Assembly (NCBI GenBank): GCA_013407085.1
Contig: JACCGJ010002534.1
Span: 62,001 to 126,000 of the forward strand
DNA length: 64,000 nt
Reading direction: 5' to 3'
Source: Atriophallophorus winterbourni
Taxonomy: Eukaryota; Platyhelminthes; Trematoda; Plagiorchiida; Microphallidae
Made by a program: the position numbers and the translations under genes. The notes beneath the pieces were generated by a model, which was not told the DNA's origin, searched no databases, and was given only the letters and a program-made list of their open reading frames with translations. Below are positions 50,425 to 60,360 of the stretch, piece by piece; within the stretch, counting starts at the first letter, position 1, and each line of letters begins with the position of its first letter.

Positions 50425-51752
50425 TAATTTTGTTTGAACAACGTTGGGGGGAACTCCATCCCCTGAAGAATTGGCAGGCTGCAGCTGTCATAGTTTAAGG
50501 GAGGTCTATGGGTCGACACTTGTGAGATAACTGATGCAAATTGTTGTCCTAAAACGTTAGCGCAATCTTTAAATGACGTCACTATTCCAGTACCAGAGAC
50601 CAGTAGCGGTATTCCCATTTTAACATTCCGGAGGTCGTTGACGTGTCTATACAATGCTTTGGGATTTATAATGAATTTTTCGACAAGAATGATTTGGTTA
50701 TCTTTTCTGTCTATTCGAATGAGGCAGACACACTTATTTCGCAATAACGTGTAGTAGCACCAAGTTATCCCAGAAGGATCGTCCAAGTATTTCGACCAGG
50801 CATTGTCACGTTTACACATCCATTCCCGAGTACTGCTTCTGAGAGGCTTTTTCGGACGCTGTTTGCTGGACATTATTTTTACCTTTGATGATAAGTCAAT
50901 GATAATACCAAGTTGGCTGTAAAACGTTTCCCAGATTTCCTTAGCTGATTTGAGTTCAAGGAAATCCCATCGATTTGCAGTAGCAAGAGCTCGAAGCAAG
51001 TCATAGTTCACAGTTGCATACGTTCGTTGAGTATTTCCTGCTGGTTCGTATTGATAAATATAATCAAATGTCATGACAACATGATCACTCAATCCGAGTG
51101 GAGCTGTATAGGAAACAGATTCTATCATGAGTTCTTCGTTTGTAAGTATGAGGTCCAGGCTAGATGGGGTTTGTTCAGATCGAAATCGCGTTGGTTGTTG
51201 CACATGGTTGTAAAGAGGGGTGCAAGTCATTATTTCTTGAAGAAAGCTTTTGAATGAATCGTCACCAGTAATGTGTGTTGCAAGGGTCGGTACATTAAAA
51301 TCACCGAGGAGGAGCGAATGTGAATATGTGAGCTTCAATGCAAAACGTATTGAATTAGCAAGAACAGTGTCAGCGGCAGATGATGAAGAAGGGGGTCGAT
51401 AAATCAATGCTAAGAGGCACTTACGTTTATCATGTAAGTCAAAAGAGCAAAACAATGTATCTGGGACATCTAACTCGGGGGAGAGAAGTATAGTGCAGTT
51501 GATGCTTTCATGTAAGTAGAGGAGGACACCGCCACCTTTTGTTGCTCGATCTTTTCTGTAAATCATCATATGAGGGATTTTAAGTTCAGAATCGTGTATA
51601 GAATTACACAACCAGGTTTCTGTCACTGCAATCAAATCCCAAGACGCCACGGTCGCACGTGAATACAGTTCAGTAAACTTGCCAAGAAGGCTCTGAGCAT
51701 TGGTGTAACAGCATGATAAAGATTTGATTTTTGTTGACGATGGAGAGCTCAT
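50424..51752 (-). CDS. CR1-7A endonuclease and linker, 442 codons
   Basis: APE-type endonuclease, the best preserved in the window. CCYTNAQSLLGKFTELYSRA (14-33), DLIAVTETWL (39-48, catalytic Glu45), RKDRATKGGGVLLYLHESI, LALIYRPPSS (114-123), LLGDFNVPTL (148-157), SLDLILTNEE (198-207), LGLSDHVVMTF (219-229), then the linker with RSSTREWMCKRDNAWSKYL and INPKALYRHVNDLRNVKMGIP. All expected catalytic residues are present. The ATG at 51752 overlaps the stop of the upstream frame as ATGA, a layout compatible with termination-reinitiation. It ends early (FPPTLFKQN) because of the G6 tract. Confidence 0.85.
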   Translation of the reverse strand: MSSPSSTKIKSLSCCYTNAQSLLGKFTELYSRATVASWDLIAVTETWLCNSIHDSELKIPHMMIYRKDRATKGGGVLLYLHESINCTILLSPELDVPDTLFCSFDLHDKRKCLLALIYRPPSSSSAADTVLANSIRFALKLTYSHSLLLGDFNVPTLATHITGDDSFKSFLQEIMTCTPLYNHVQQPTRFRSEQTPSSLDLILTNEELMIESVSYTAPLGLSDHVVMTFDYIYQYEPAGNTQRTYATVNYDLLRALATANRWDFLELKSAKEIWETFYSQLGIIIDLSSKVKIMSSKQRPKKPLRSSTREWMCKRDNAWSKYLDDPSGITWCYYTLLRNKCVCLIRIDRKDNQIILVEKFIINPKALYRHVNDLRNVKMGIPLLVSGTGIVTSFKDCANVLGQQFASVISQVSTHRPPLNYDSCSLPILQGMEFPPTLFKQN

Positions 51753-52018
51753 AGTAGTGGATTCGCCGACCCAGAATTGGTCGGCTGCTCCACGTTTTTT
51801 GTCTCAGGTGCATTTGATTGACTTGGTAGCGAAGTCATTTCAGGAGCAATGGTGTTCGTGCGTTTTATGTCGTATACAGCCCGAATACGAATTTCAGGAG
51901 GTGCAAATTTTCGACATTGATACCACGCCTCGAGTATTCTATCCTTCATCTCATCTGTGCGGAATGATATTTTGAGAGGAGGGGGCTGGTGCGTTTCTTT
52001 TTTCGGTATAAGGCGCAT
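51749..52018 (-). CDS. CR1-7A ORF1 C-terminal remnant, 89 codons
   Basis: Open frame upstream of the endonuclease ORF and overlapping it by ATGA. Text such as KISFRTDEMKDRILEAWYQCRKFAPPEIRIRAVYDIKRTN suggests the end of a nucleic-acid-chaperone-like ORF1, but no named domain is recognisable. The ATG is near the truncated 5' end, so the true ORF1 would be longer. Identical in copies A, B (55898-56167) and C (60049-60318). Confidence 0.6.
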   Translation of the reverse strand: MRLIPKKETHQPPPLKISFRTDEMKDRILEAWYQCRKFAPPEIRIRAVYDIKRTNTIAPEMTSLPSQSNAPETKNVEQPTNSGSANPLL

Positions 52019-52060
52019 AACATGAGTAGTTATTATACCCTTTAAACCTAGAATCTCTTG

Positions 52061-52974
52061 TATCGCATGGCTGCTTATTAATTCGATTTTTTATGGCTCT
52101 TGTTTCTTCATTATACTGGATATATAGTTGCGTAGTGCGCCTGCCTTATTTTTCGGTAGCTGATTTAAGGTAGATTCTACGCATGGAATCTTATCTTCAG
52201 CTTTGAACCCTTAGTACTTAGTGTGAAGTTTGAGCCAGTTTCCAACAATCTTTGTTTGACCTTCGGGAGTGGCCTATCTGATAAGTTCATCACTTCAAAT
52301 AATATTTAGCGCTGTAATGACAAATGTTCCTGACCGATCAGGAAATCATAATCTTGAAAAATTGCTGAAAATTCGTGTACTCGAATAAAGCCATTTTTCT
52401 TCTTCTTCTTCTTGTTCAATCAAAGTTTGTAATGAATCGGTGTGAACAGTTTTCTGGTCATGTTTCGCTTCTGACACAAAAGCTTCGTCAAACTAAGTGT
52501 GTCAGTACGAACAGACATCAAGGTTGGATTCCATTCACATGACAAATAAAAACTGACTAAAAACTTCACAGACAACGGTGGGTTCTCCGCTCATCAAGTT
52601 AGACAGGCGAGATCAATATCAACTGAGGCACCACCACCCCCACGTACCGCATAATCCCTTAATTTGTTTAGTCTTGGTTGGTATGAAAGGCCGATTAGCT
52701 CGATTGACTTTTCCACGCGCACACTTAGGGTCACGCACGTTAATAAATTTTCGCTATTGAAACGGACCCCATGTTGTTGAGATATCAGCCACATCCACCT
52801 TAGTGAATGCATTCTTACCAGCATTGTTATATCAACGCCTCAGCGAGAAGTTGTTCCATGTATGTTTTACCCCTCGCTTCATTAATTCTACGTGATCAAG
52901 ATCAACGCTGTGGCCTGTGCGAAGCACGTGTTCAGCTAGTTATGAATACCTTTTCAGTGATTGATACTCACTGG
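52061..52974 (-). repeat. PLE derivative unit between CR1-7A and B
   Basis: About 914 bp: N-terminal PLE piece, the 60-bp CTT-containing insert (about 52357-52420), mutated hammerhead region (TTGACGA on the minus strand near 52490) and the nuclease-end segment with GATATCAGCC at 52781. No long frame survives. Confidence 0.75.
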
Positions 52975-53496
52975 TATTTATTCAATCATAGATTTATTCA
53001 TAGATTATATGCAGGTAAAAAGCTATGCTTTACAAGACCCACAAAAATGTACATCGGGTCGAATGGTAAAAAATATCAAAATATTGTTAGATTATTGTCA
53101 AACATAAAGAATATACTTTTTCATGTGGATATCTAGTGATTTTTGAAAACTTCAACAGTTCCAGATTGTACCACATGAGTAGGTAAACTGTTCCACAGTT
53201 GCACATTGCGAACGGAAAATGCATATTTGCGGCAGTTCAACCTGCTATTTTGTTGGTGAAGTTTTAATTGGTGACCTCGCAGATGTGTGTTATGGGAAAA
53301 AATGAAACAAATGACCGCAAGGATGATTTGTTTGATTAAGCACTGTCCAAATGAAGATTAGTGCTCCTCGTTTCCGTCTGTATTCGGCCGAATGCAAATT
53401 CAATAATTTAAGTCTTCTTTCGTATGGATAATTTGATATTCCCAGGACGAGTTTTGTCGCTCTGCGCTGTGGAGTTTCTAATAGCAGAATATCTTT

Positions 53497-54573
53497 TTAC
53501 AACCAAGGATCCCCTGCCGGCATAGCATATTGAACATGAGGACGGATGTACGTTGAAATCAATTTGCAGACAATATTGGGGTCAAACGAACCTAGGACTC
53601 TTTTAAGGAGACCCAAGTTGTTTTCAGCTTTGCAGGCAGCCAGTCGACATTGCATTGAGTTTCCTAAGTCTGATTGGATAATCACACCTAAATCTTTTTC
53701 GGAGGAGGCGGGTTTAATAACAGTGCGACCAAGATAATATTCTTTGCTCGACTTGCTGTTGAGAGACAATAGGCTGCATTTCGAAGCATTCAGGGGCATT
53801 TCGTTGTCTATGGACCAAGTGTGAATCATATCGAGATCCCGTTGCAGGTTCTGCGTGTCGTCTGTGAAGTCTATCTTGCGCCAAAGCTTTGCGTCATCAG
53901 TGAAAATAAGCACGGACGACTTTAATACAGTAGGCAAGTCGTTTATATATATTAAAAACAAAAGCGGTCCGAGGACTGATCCTTGTGGGACACCACGGGC
54001 AACTTTAATCGACTCGGATAGTTCGTTTTTGACTCTCACGTACATCTCACGAGATATCAACCATTCTTTAATCCATGCATGGAGTTTACCCTGTACTCCG
54101 TAGGTGAGTAGTTTCGACGAAAGTATTTCGTGATTCACACGATCGAAGGCTTTTGAGAAATCGATATAAATTACGTCCACGGAGTGGCCGGCATCCAGTA
54201 GCTCAGACCAAGATTCTTTTGCTAATAGCAAGTTTGTCAGACAGGATCGTTTTTTCCTGAATCCATGCTGTGCCTCGGAGATTAAATTATTAATCTCAAA
54301 GTGATTCCGTAAGGCATCAGCTATTATGGACTCCATTACTTTGGATAGAGTTGGTAATAACGCTATCGGGCGATAGTTTAAAGGATCATTTCTTCTACCA
54401 CCCTTGTAGATCGGACTAATCAGGGCAGTTTTCCAAGTTTCTGGTACAAAGATCTGCTCGAACATCATCGTGAATACGTCAGATGTCGGTATTACCAACT
54501 CGGAAGATAGATTGTGCAAAATGTTTGCGTGTATATTGTCTATACCGGGTGAGCCTGTTCTCTTCATCGTCAT
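53497..54573 (-). CDS. CR1-7B reverse transcriptase, 358 codons
   Basis: Identical to copy A except for a few residues (for example KNELSESIKVARGV against KIELSESIIVARGV, KIDFTDD against KIDSTDD). It has motif C FTDD and the shared terminal stop after GDPWL. The upstream junction is broken by the G6 tract. Confidence 0.85.
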   Translation of the reverse strand: MTMKRTGSPGIDNIHANILHNLSSELVIPTSDVFTMMFEQIFVPETWKTALISPIYKGGRRNDPLNYRPIALLPTLSKVMESIIADALRNHFEINNLISEAQHGFRKKRSCLTNLLLAKESWSELLDAGHSVDVIYIDFSKAFDRVNHEILSSKLLTYGVQGKLHAWIKEWLISREMYVRVKNELSESIKVARGVPQGSVLGPLLFLIYINDLPTVLKSSVLIFTDDAKLWRKIDFTDDTQNLQRDLDMIHTWSIDNEMPLNASKCSLLSLNSKSSKEYYLGRTVIKPASSEKDLGVIIQSDLGNSMQCRLAACKAENNLGLLKRVLGSFDPNIVCKLISTYIRPHVQYAMPAGDPWL

Positions 54574-55901
54574 TAATTTTGTTTGAACAACGTTGGGGGG
54601 AACTCCATCCCCTGAAGAATTGGCAGGCTGCAGCTGTCATAGTTTAAGGGAGGTCTATGGGTCGACACTTGTGAGATAACTGATGCAAATTGTTGTCCTA
54701 AAACGTTAGCGCAATCTTTAAATGACGTCACTATTCCAGTACCAGAGACCAGTAGCGGTATTCCCATTTTAACATTCCGGAGGTCGTTGACGTGTCTATA
54801 CAATGCTTTGGGATTTATAATGAATTTTTCGACAAGAATGATTTGGTTATCTTTTCTGTCTATTCGAATGAGGCAGACACACTTATTTCGCAATAACGTG
54901 TAGTAGCACCAAGTTATCCCAGAAGGATCGTCCAAGTATTTCGACCAGGCATTGTCACGTTTACACATCCATTCCCGAGTACTGCTTCTGAGAGGCTTTT
55001 TCGGACGCTGTTTGCTGGACATTATTTTTACCTTTGATGATAAGTCAATGATAATACCAAGTTGGCTGTAAAACGTTTCCCAGATTTCCTTAGCTGATTT
55101 GAGTTCAAGGAAATCTCATCGATTTGCAGTAGCAAGAGCTCGAAGCAAGTCATAGTTCACAGTTGCATACGTTCGTTGAGTATTTCCTGCTGGTTCGTAT
55201 TGATAAATATAATCAAATGTCATGACAACATGATCACTCAATCCGAGTGGAGCTGTATAGGAAACCGATTCTATCATGAGTTCTTCGTTTGTAAGTATGA
55301 GGTCCAGGCTAGATGGGGTTTGTTCAGATCGAAATCGCGTTGGTTGTTGCACATGGTTGTAAAGAGGGGTGCAAGTCATTATTTCTTGAAGAAAGCTTTT
55401 GAATGAATCGTCACCAGTAATGTGTGTTGCAAGGGTCGGTACATTAAAATCACCGAGCAGGAGCGAATGTGAATATGTGAGCTTCAATGCAAAACGTATT
55501 GAATTAGCAAGAACAGTGTCAGCGGCAGATGATGAAGAAGGGGGTCGATAAATCAATGCTAAGAGGCACTTACGTTTATCATGTAAGTCAAAAGAGCAAA
55601 ACAATGTATCTGGGACATCTAACTCGGGGGAGAGAAGTATAGTGCAGTTGATGCTTTCATGTAAGTAGAGGAGGACACCGCCACCTTTTGTTGCTCGATC
55701 TTTTCTGTAAATCATCATATGAGGGATTTTAAGTTCAGAATCGTGTATAGAATTACACAACCAGGTTTCTGTCACTGCAATCAAATCCCAAGACGCCACG
55801 GTCGCACGTGAATACAGTTCAGTAAACTTGCCAAGAAGGCTCTGAGCATTGGTGTAACAGCATGATAAAGATTTGATTTTTGTTGACGATGGAGAGCTCA
55901 T
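54573..55901 (-). pseudogene. CR1-7B endonuclease and linker (one nonsense codon)
   Basis: 55116-55901 is the endonuclease, with TETW, GDFN and SDH all kept; a TGA just after ATANR replaces the Trp of NRWDFLEL in copy A. 54573-55022 resumes the linker (MSSKQRPKKPLRSSTREW). One base change accounts for the break, so it postdates the amplification. Confidence 0.85.
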
Positions 55902-56209
55902 AGTAGTGGATTCGCCGACCCAGAATTGGTCGGCTGCTCCACGTTTTTTGTCTCAGGTGCATTTGATTGACTTGGTAGCGAAGTCATTTCAGGAGCAATG
56001 GTGTTCGTGCGTTTTATGTCGTATACAGCCCGAATACGAATTTCAGGAGGTGCAAATTTTCGACATTGATACCACGCCTCGAGTATTCTATCCTTCATCT
56101 CATCTGTGCGGAATGATATTTTGAGAGGAGGGGGCTGGTGCGTTTCTTTTTTCGGTATAAGGCGCATAACATGAGTAGTTATTATACCCTTTAAACCTAG
56201 AATCTCTTG

Positions 56210-57124
56210 TATCGCATGGCTGCTTATTAATTCGATTTTTTATGGCTCTTGTTTCTTCATTATACTGGATATATAGTTGCGTGGTGCGCCTGCCTTATTT
56301 TTCGGTAGCTGATTTAAGGTAGATTCTACGCATGGAATCTTATCTTCAGCTTTGAACCCTTAGTACTTAGTGTGAAGTTTGAGCCAGTTTCCAACAATCT
56401 TTGTTTGACCTTCGGGAGTGGCCTATCTGATAAGTTCATCACTTCAAATAATATTTAGCGCTGTAATGACAAATGTTCCTGACCGATCAGGAAATCATAA
56501 TCTTGAAAAATTGCTGAAAATTCGTGTACTCGAATAAAGCCATTTTTCTTCTTCTTCTTCTTGTTCAATCAAAGTTTGTAATGAATCGGTGTGAACAGTT
56601 TTCTGGTCATGTTTCGCTTCTGACACAAAAGCTTCGTCAAACTAAGTGTGTCAGTACGAACAGACATCAAGGTTGGATTCCATTCACATGACAAATAAAA
56701 ACTGACTAAAAACTTCACAGACAACGATGGGTTCTCCGCTCATCAAGTTAGACAGGCGAGATCAATATCAACTGAGGCACCACCACCCCCACGTACCGCA
56801 TAATCCCTTAATTTGTTTAGTCTTGGTTGGTATGAAAGGCCGATTAGCTCGATTGACTTTTCCACGCGCACACTTAGGGTCACGCACGGTAATAAATTTT
56901 CGCTATTGAAACGGACCCCATGTTGTTGAGATATCAGCCACATCCATCTTAGTGAATGCAATCTTACCAGCATTGTTATATCAACGCCTCAGCGAGAAGT
57001 TGTTCCATGTATGGTTTTACCCCTCGCTTCATTAATTCTACGTGATCAAGATCAACGCTGTGGCCTGTGCGAAGCACGTGTTCAGCTAGTTATGAATACC
57101 TTTTCAGTGATTGATACTCACTGG
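56210..57124 (-). repeat. PLE derivative unit between CR1-7B and C
   Basis: Near copy of 52061-52974, with GATATCAGCC at 56930 and the 60-bp CTT insert at about 56507-56570. Some positions (ATCCATCTTAGTGAATGCAATC) match the unit left of copy A rather than the unit left of B, a sign of exchange between units. Confidence 0.75.
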
Positions 57125-57646
57125 TATTTATTCAATCATAGATTTATTCATAGATTATATGCAGGTAAAAAGCTATGCTTTACAAGACCCACAAAAATGT
57201 ACATCGGGTCGAATGGTAAAAAATATCAAAATATTGTTAGATTATTGTCAAACATAAAGAATATACTTTTTCATGTGGATATCTAGTGATTTTTGAAAAC
57301 TTCAACAGTTCCAGATTGTACCACATGAGTAGGTAAACTGTTCCACAGTTGCACATTGCGAACGGAAAATGCATATTTGCGGCAGTTCAACCTGCTATTT
57401 TGTTGGTGAAGTTTTAATTGGTGACCTCGCAGATGTGTGTTATGGGAAAAAATGAAACAAATGACCGCAAGGATGATTTGTTTGATTAAGCACTGTCCAA
57501 ATGAAGATTAGTGCTCCTCGTTTCCGTCTGTATTCGGCCGAATGCAAATTCAATAATTTAAGTCTTCTTTCGTATGGATAATTTGATATTCCCAGGACGA
57601 GTTTTGTCGCTCTGCGCTGTGGAGTTTCTAATAGCAGAATATCTTT

Positions 57647-59392
57647 TTACAACCAAGGATCCCCTGCCGGCATAGCATATTGAACATGAGGACGGATGTA
57701 CGTTGAAATCAATTTGCAGACAATATTGGGGTCAAACGAACCTAGGACTCTTTTAAGGAGACCCAAGTTGTTTTCAGCTTTGCAGGCAGCCAGTCGACAT
57801 TGCATTGAGTTTCCTAAGTCTGATTGGATAATCACACCTAAATCTTTTTCGGAGGAGGCGGGTTTAATAACAGTGCGACCAAGATAATATTCTTTGCTCG
57901 ACTTGCTGTTGAGAGACAATAGGCTGCATTTCGAAGCATTCAGGGGCATTTCGTTGTCTATGGACCAAGTGTGAATCATATCGAGATCCCGTTGCAGGTT
58001 CTGCGTGTCGTCTGTGAAGTCTATCTTGCGCCAAATCTTTGCGTCATCAGTGAAAATAAGCACGGACGACTTTAATACAGTAGGCAAGTCGTTTATATAT
58101 ATTAAAAACAAAAGCGGTCCGAGGACTGATCCTTGTGAGACACCACGGGCAACTTTAATCGACTCGGATAGTTCGATTTTGACTCTCACGTACATCTCAC
58201 GAGATATCAACCATTCTTTAATCCATGCATGGAGTTTACCCTGTACTCCGTAGGTGATTAGTTTCGACGAAAGTATTTCGTGATTCACACGATCGAAGGC
58301 TTTTGAGAAATCGATATAAATTACGTCCACGGAGTGGCCGGCATCCAGTAGCTCAGACCAAGATTCTTTTGCTAATAGCAAGTTTGTCAGACAGGATCGT
58401 TTTTTCCTGAATCCATGCTGTGCCTCGGAGATTAAATTATTAATCTCAAAGTGATTCCGTAAGGCATCAGCTATTATGGACTCCATTACTTTGGATAGAG
58501 TTGGTAATAACGCTATCGGGCGATAGTTTAAAGGATCATTTCTTCTACCACCCTTGTAGATCGGACTAATCAGGGCAGTTTTCCAAGTTTCTGGTACAAA
58601 GATCTGCTCGAACATCATCGTGAATACGTCAGATGTCGGTATTACCAACTCGGAAGATAGATTGTGCAAAATGTTTGCGTGTATATTGTCTATACCGGGT
58701 GAGCCTGTTCTCTTCATCGTCATTAATTTTGTTTGAACAACGTTGGGGGGGAACTCCATCCCCTGAAGAATTGGCAGGCTGCAGCTGTCATAGTTTAAGG
58801 GAGGTCTATGGGTCGACACTTGTGAGATAACTGATGCAAATTGTTGTCGGAAAACGTTAGCGCAATCTTTAAATGACGTCACTATTCCAGTACCAGAGAC
58901 CAGTAGCGGTATTCCCATTTTAACATTCCGGAGGTCGTTGACGTGTCTATACAATGCTTTGGGATTTATAATGAATTTTTCGACAAGAATGATTTGGTTA
59001 TCTTTTCTGTCTATTCGAATGAGGCAGACACACTTATTTCGCAATAACGTGTAGTAGCACCAAGTTATCCCAGAAGGATCGTCCAAGTATTTCGACCAGG
59101 CATTGTCACGTTTACACATCCATTCCCGAGTACTGCTTCTGAGAGGCTTTTTCGGACGCTGTTTGCTGGACATTATTTTTACCTTTGATGATAAGTCAAT
59201 GATAATACTAAGTTGGCTGTAAAACGTTTCCCAGATTTCCTTAGCTGATTTGAGTTCAAGGAAATCCCATCGATTTGCAGTAGCAAGAGCTCGAAGCAAG
59301 TCATAGTTCACAGTTGCATACGTTCGTTGAGTATTTCCTGCTGGTTCGTATTGATAAATATAATTAAATGTCATGACAACATGATCACTCAA
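57647..59392 (-). CDS. CR1-7C linker plus reverse transcriptase, 581 codons
   Basis: Starts at the SDHVVMTF end of the endonuclease and continues without break through LQGMEFPPNVVQTKL, where A and B terminate, into the RT. This shows that ORF2 is a single endonuclease-RT polyprotein in the founder. Motif A YIDFSKAFDRV is intact; motif B reads ARGVSQGSVLG (Pro to Ser); motif C is IFTDD. The true ORF2 start is at 60052, separated only by a TAA (Glu to stop in ELMIESVSY). Confidence 0.85.
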   Translation of the reverse strand: MSDHVVMTFNYIYQYEPAGNTQRTYATVNYDLLRALATANRWDFLELKSAKEIWETFYSQLSIIIDLSSKVKIMSSKQRPKKPLRSSTREWMCKRDNAWSKYLDDPSGITWCYYTLLRNKCVCLIRIDRKDNQIILVEKFIINPKALYRHVNDLRNVKMGIPLLVSGTGIVTSFKDCANVFRQQFASVISQVSTHRPPLNYDSCSLPILQGMEFPPNVVQTKLMTMKRTGSPGIDNIHANILHNLSSELVIPTSDVFTMMFEQIFVPETWKTALISPIYKGGRRNDPLNYRPIALLPTLSKVMESIIADALRNHFEINNLISEAQHGFRKKRSCLTNLLLAKESWSELLDAGHSVDVIYIDFSKAFDRVNHEILSSKLITYGVQGKLHAWIKEWLISREMYVRVKIELSESIKVARGVSQGSVLGPLLFLIYINDLPTVLKSSVLIFTDDAKIWRKIDFTDDTQNLQRDLDMIHTWSIDNEMPLNASKCSLLSLNSKSSKEYYLGRTVIKPASSEKDLGVIIQSDLGNSMQCRLAACKAENNLGLLKRVLGSFDPNIVCKLISTYIRPHVQYAMPAGDPWL

Positions 59393-59419
59393 TCCGAGTG
59401 GAGCTGTATAGGAAACAGA

Positions 59420-60052
59420 TTATATCATGAGTTCTTCGTTTGTAAGTATGAGGTCCAGGCTAGATGGGGTTTGTTCAGATCGAAATCGCGTTGGTTGTTG
59501 CACATGGTTGTAAAGAGGGGTGCAAGTCATTATTTCTTGAAGAAAGCTTTTGAATGAATCGTCACCAGTAATGTGTGTTGCAAGGGTCGGTACATTAAAA
59601 TCATCGAGGAGGAGCGAATGTGAATATGTGAGCTTCAATGCAAAACGTATTGAATTAGAAAGAACAGTGTCAGCGGCAGATGATGAAGAAGGGGGTCGAT
59701 AAATCAATGCTAAGAGGCACTTACGTTTTTCCTGTAAGTCAAAAGAGCAAAACAATGTATCTGGGACATCTAACTCGGGGGAGAGAAGTATAGTGCAGTT
59801 GATGCTTTCATGTAAGTAGAGGAGGACACCGCCACCTTTTGTTGCTCGATCTTTTCGGTAAATTATCATATGAGGGATTTTAAGTTCAGAATCGTGTATA
59901 GAATTACACAACCAGGTTTCTGTCACTGCAATCAAATCCCAAGACGCCACGGTCGCACGTGAATACAGTTCAGTAAACTTGCCAAGAAGGCTCTGAGCAT
60001 TGGTGTAACAGCATGATAAAGATTTGATTTTTGTTGACGATGGAGAGCTCAT
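59420..60052 (-). pseudogene. CR1-7C endonuclease, up to a private stop
   Basis: 210 codons from the ORF2 ATG. TETW is kept; GDFN has become DDFN (LLLDDFNVP), a private change in the metal and substrate loop. It ends LTNEELMI and a TAA. In phase with 57647-59392. Confidence 0.8.
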
Positions 60053-60360
60053 AGTAGTGGATTCGCCGACCCAGAATTGGTCGGCTGCTCCACGTTTTTT
60101 GTCTCAGGTGCATTTGATTGACTTGGTAGCGAAGTCATTTCAGGAGCAATGGTGTTCGTGCGTTTTATGTCGTATACAGCCCGAATACGAATTTCAGGAG
60201 GTGCAAATTTTCGACATTGATACCACGCCTCGAGTATTCTATCCTTCATCTCATCTGTGCGGAATGATATTTTGAGAGGAGGGGGCTGGTGCGTTTCTTT
60301 TTTCGGTATAAGGCGCATAACATGAGTAGTTATTATACCCTTTAAACCTAGAATCTCTTG

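Larger units (their letters stand above)
48826..52060 (-). mobile_element. CR1-7 copy A (3235 bp)
   Basis: 3' end at left (TATTTATTCAATCATAG, with a near-repeat of TTATTCATAGATT), then about 520 bp of 3' UTR and degenerate C-terminal coding, RT, endonuclease and the end of ORF1 at right. It interrupts the PLE unit between CACTGG and a degenerate TCGCATGGCTGCTTA. I see no clear target duplication. The element is truncated in ORF1. Confidence 0.85.
52975..56209 (-). mobile_element. CR1-7 copy B
   Basis: Same boundaries and content as copy A. Differences are scattered point changes, including a Trp to stop (TGA) in the endonuclease-linker region near 55114 (ATANR then stop) that A and C lack. 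The G6 tract is as in copy A. Confidence 0.85.
57125..60360 (-). mobile_element. CR1-7 copy C (longest continuous coding)
   Basis: Same boundaries as A and B. The homopolymer near 58743-58751 has G7, so linker and RT form one frame here; an endonuclease nonsense codon near 59417 is private to this copy. The stop after GDPWL and the FTDD motif are shared with the others. Confidence 0.85.

Noticed and set aside
48820..52072. Target-site duplication of CR1-7
   Set aside because: Left flank CACTGG and right flank TCGCATGG join to the empty-site sequence, but no repeat longer than about 4 bases could be shown.
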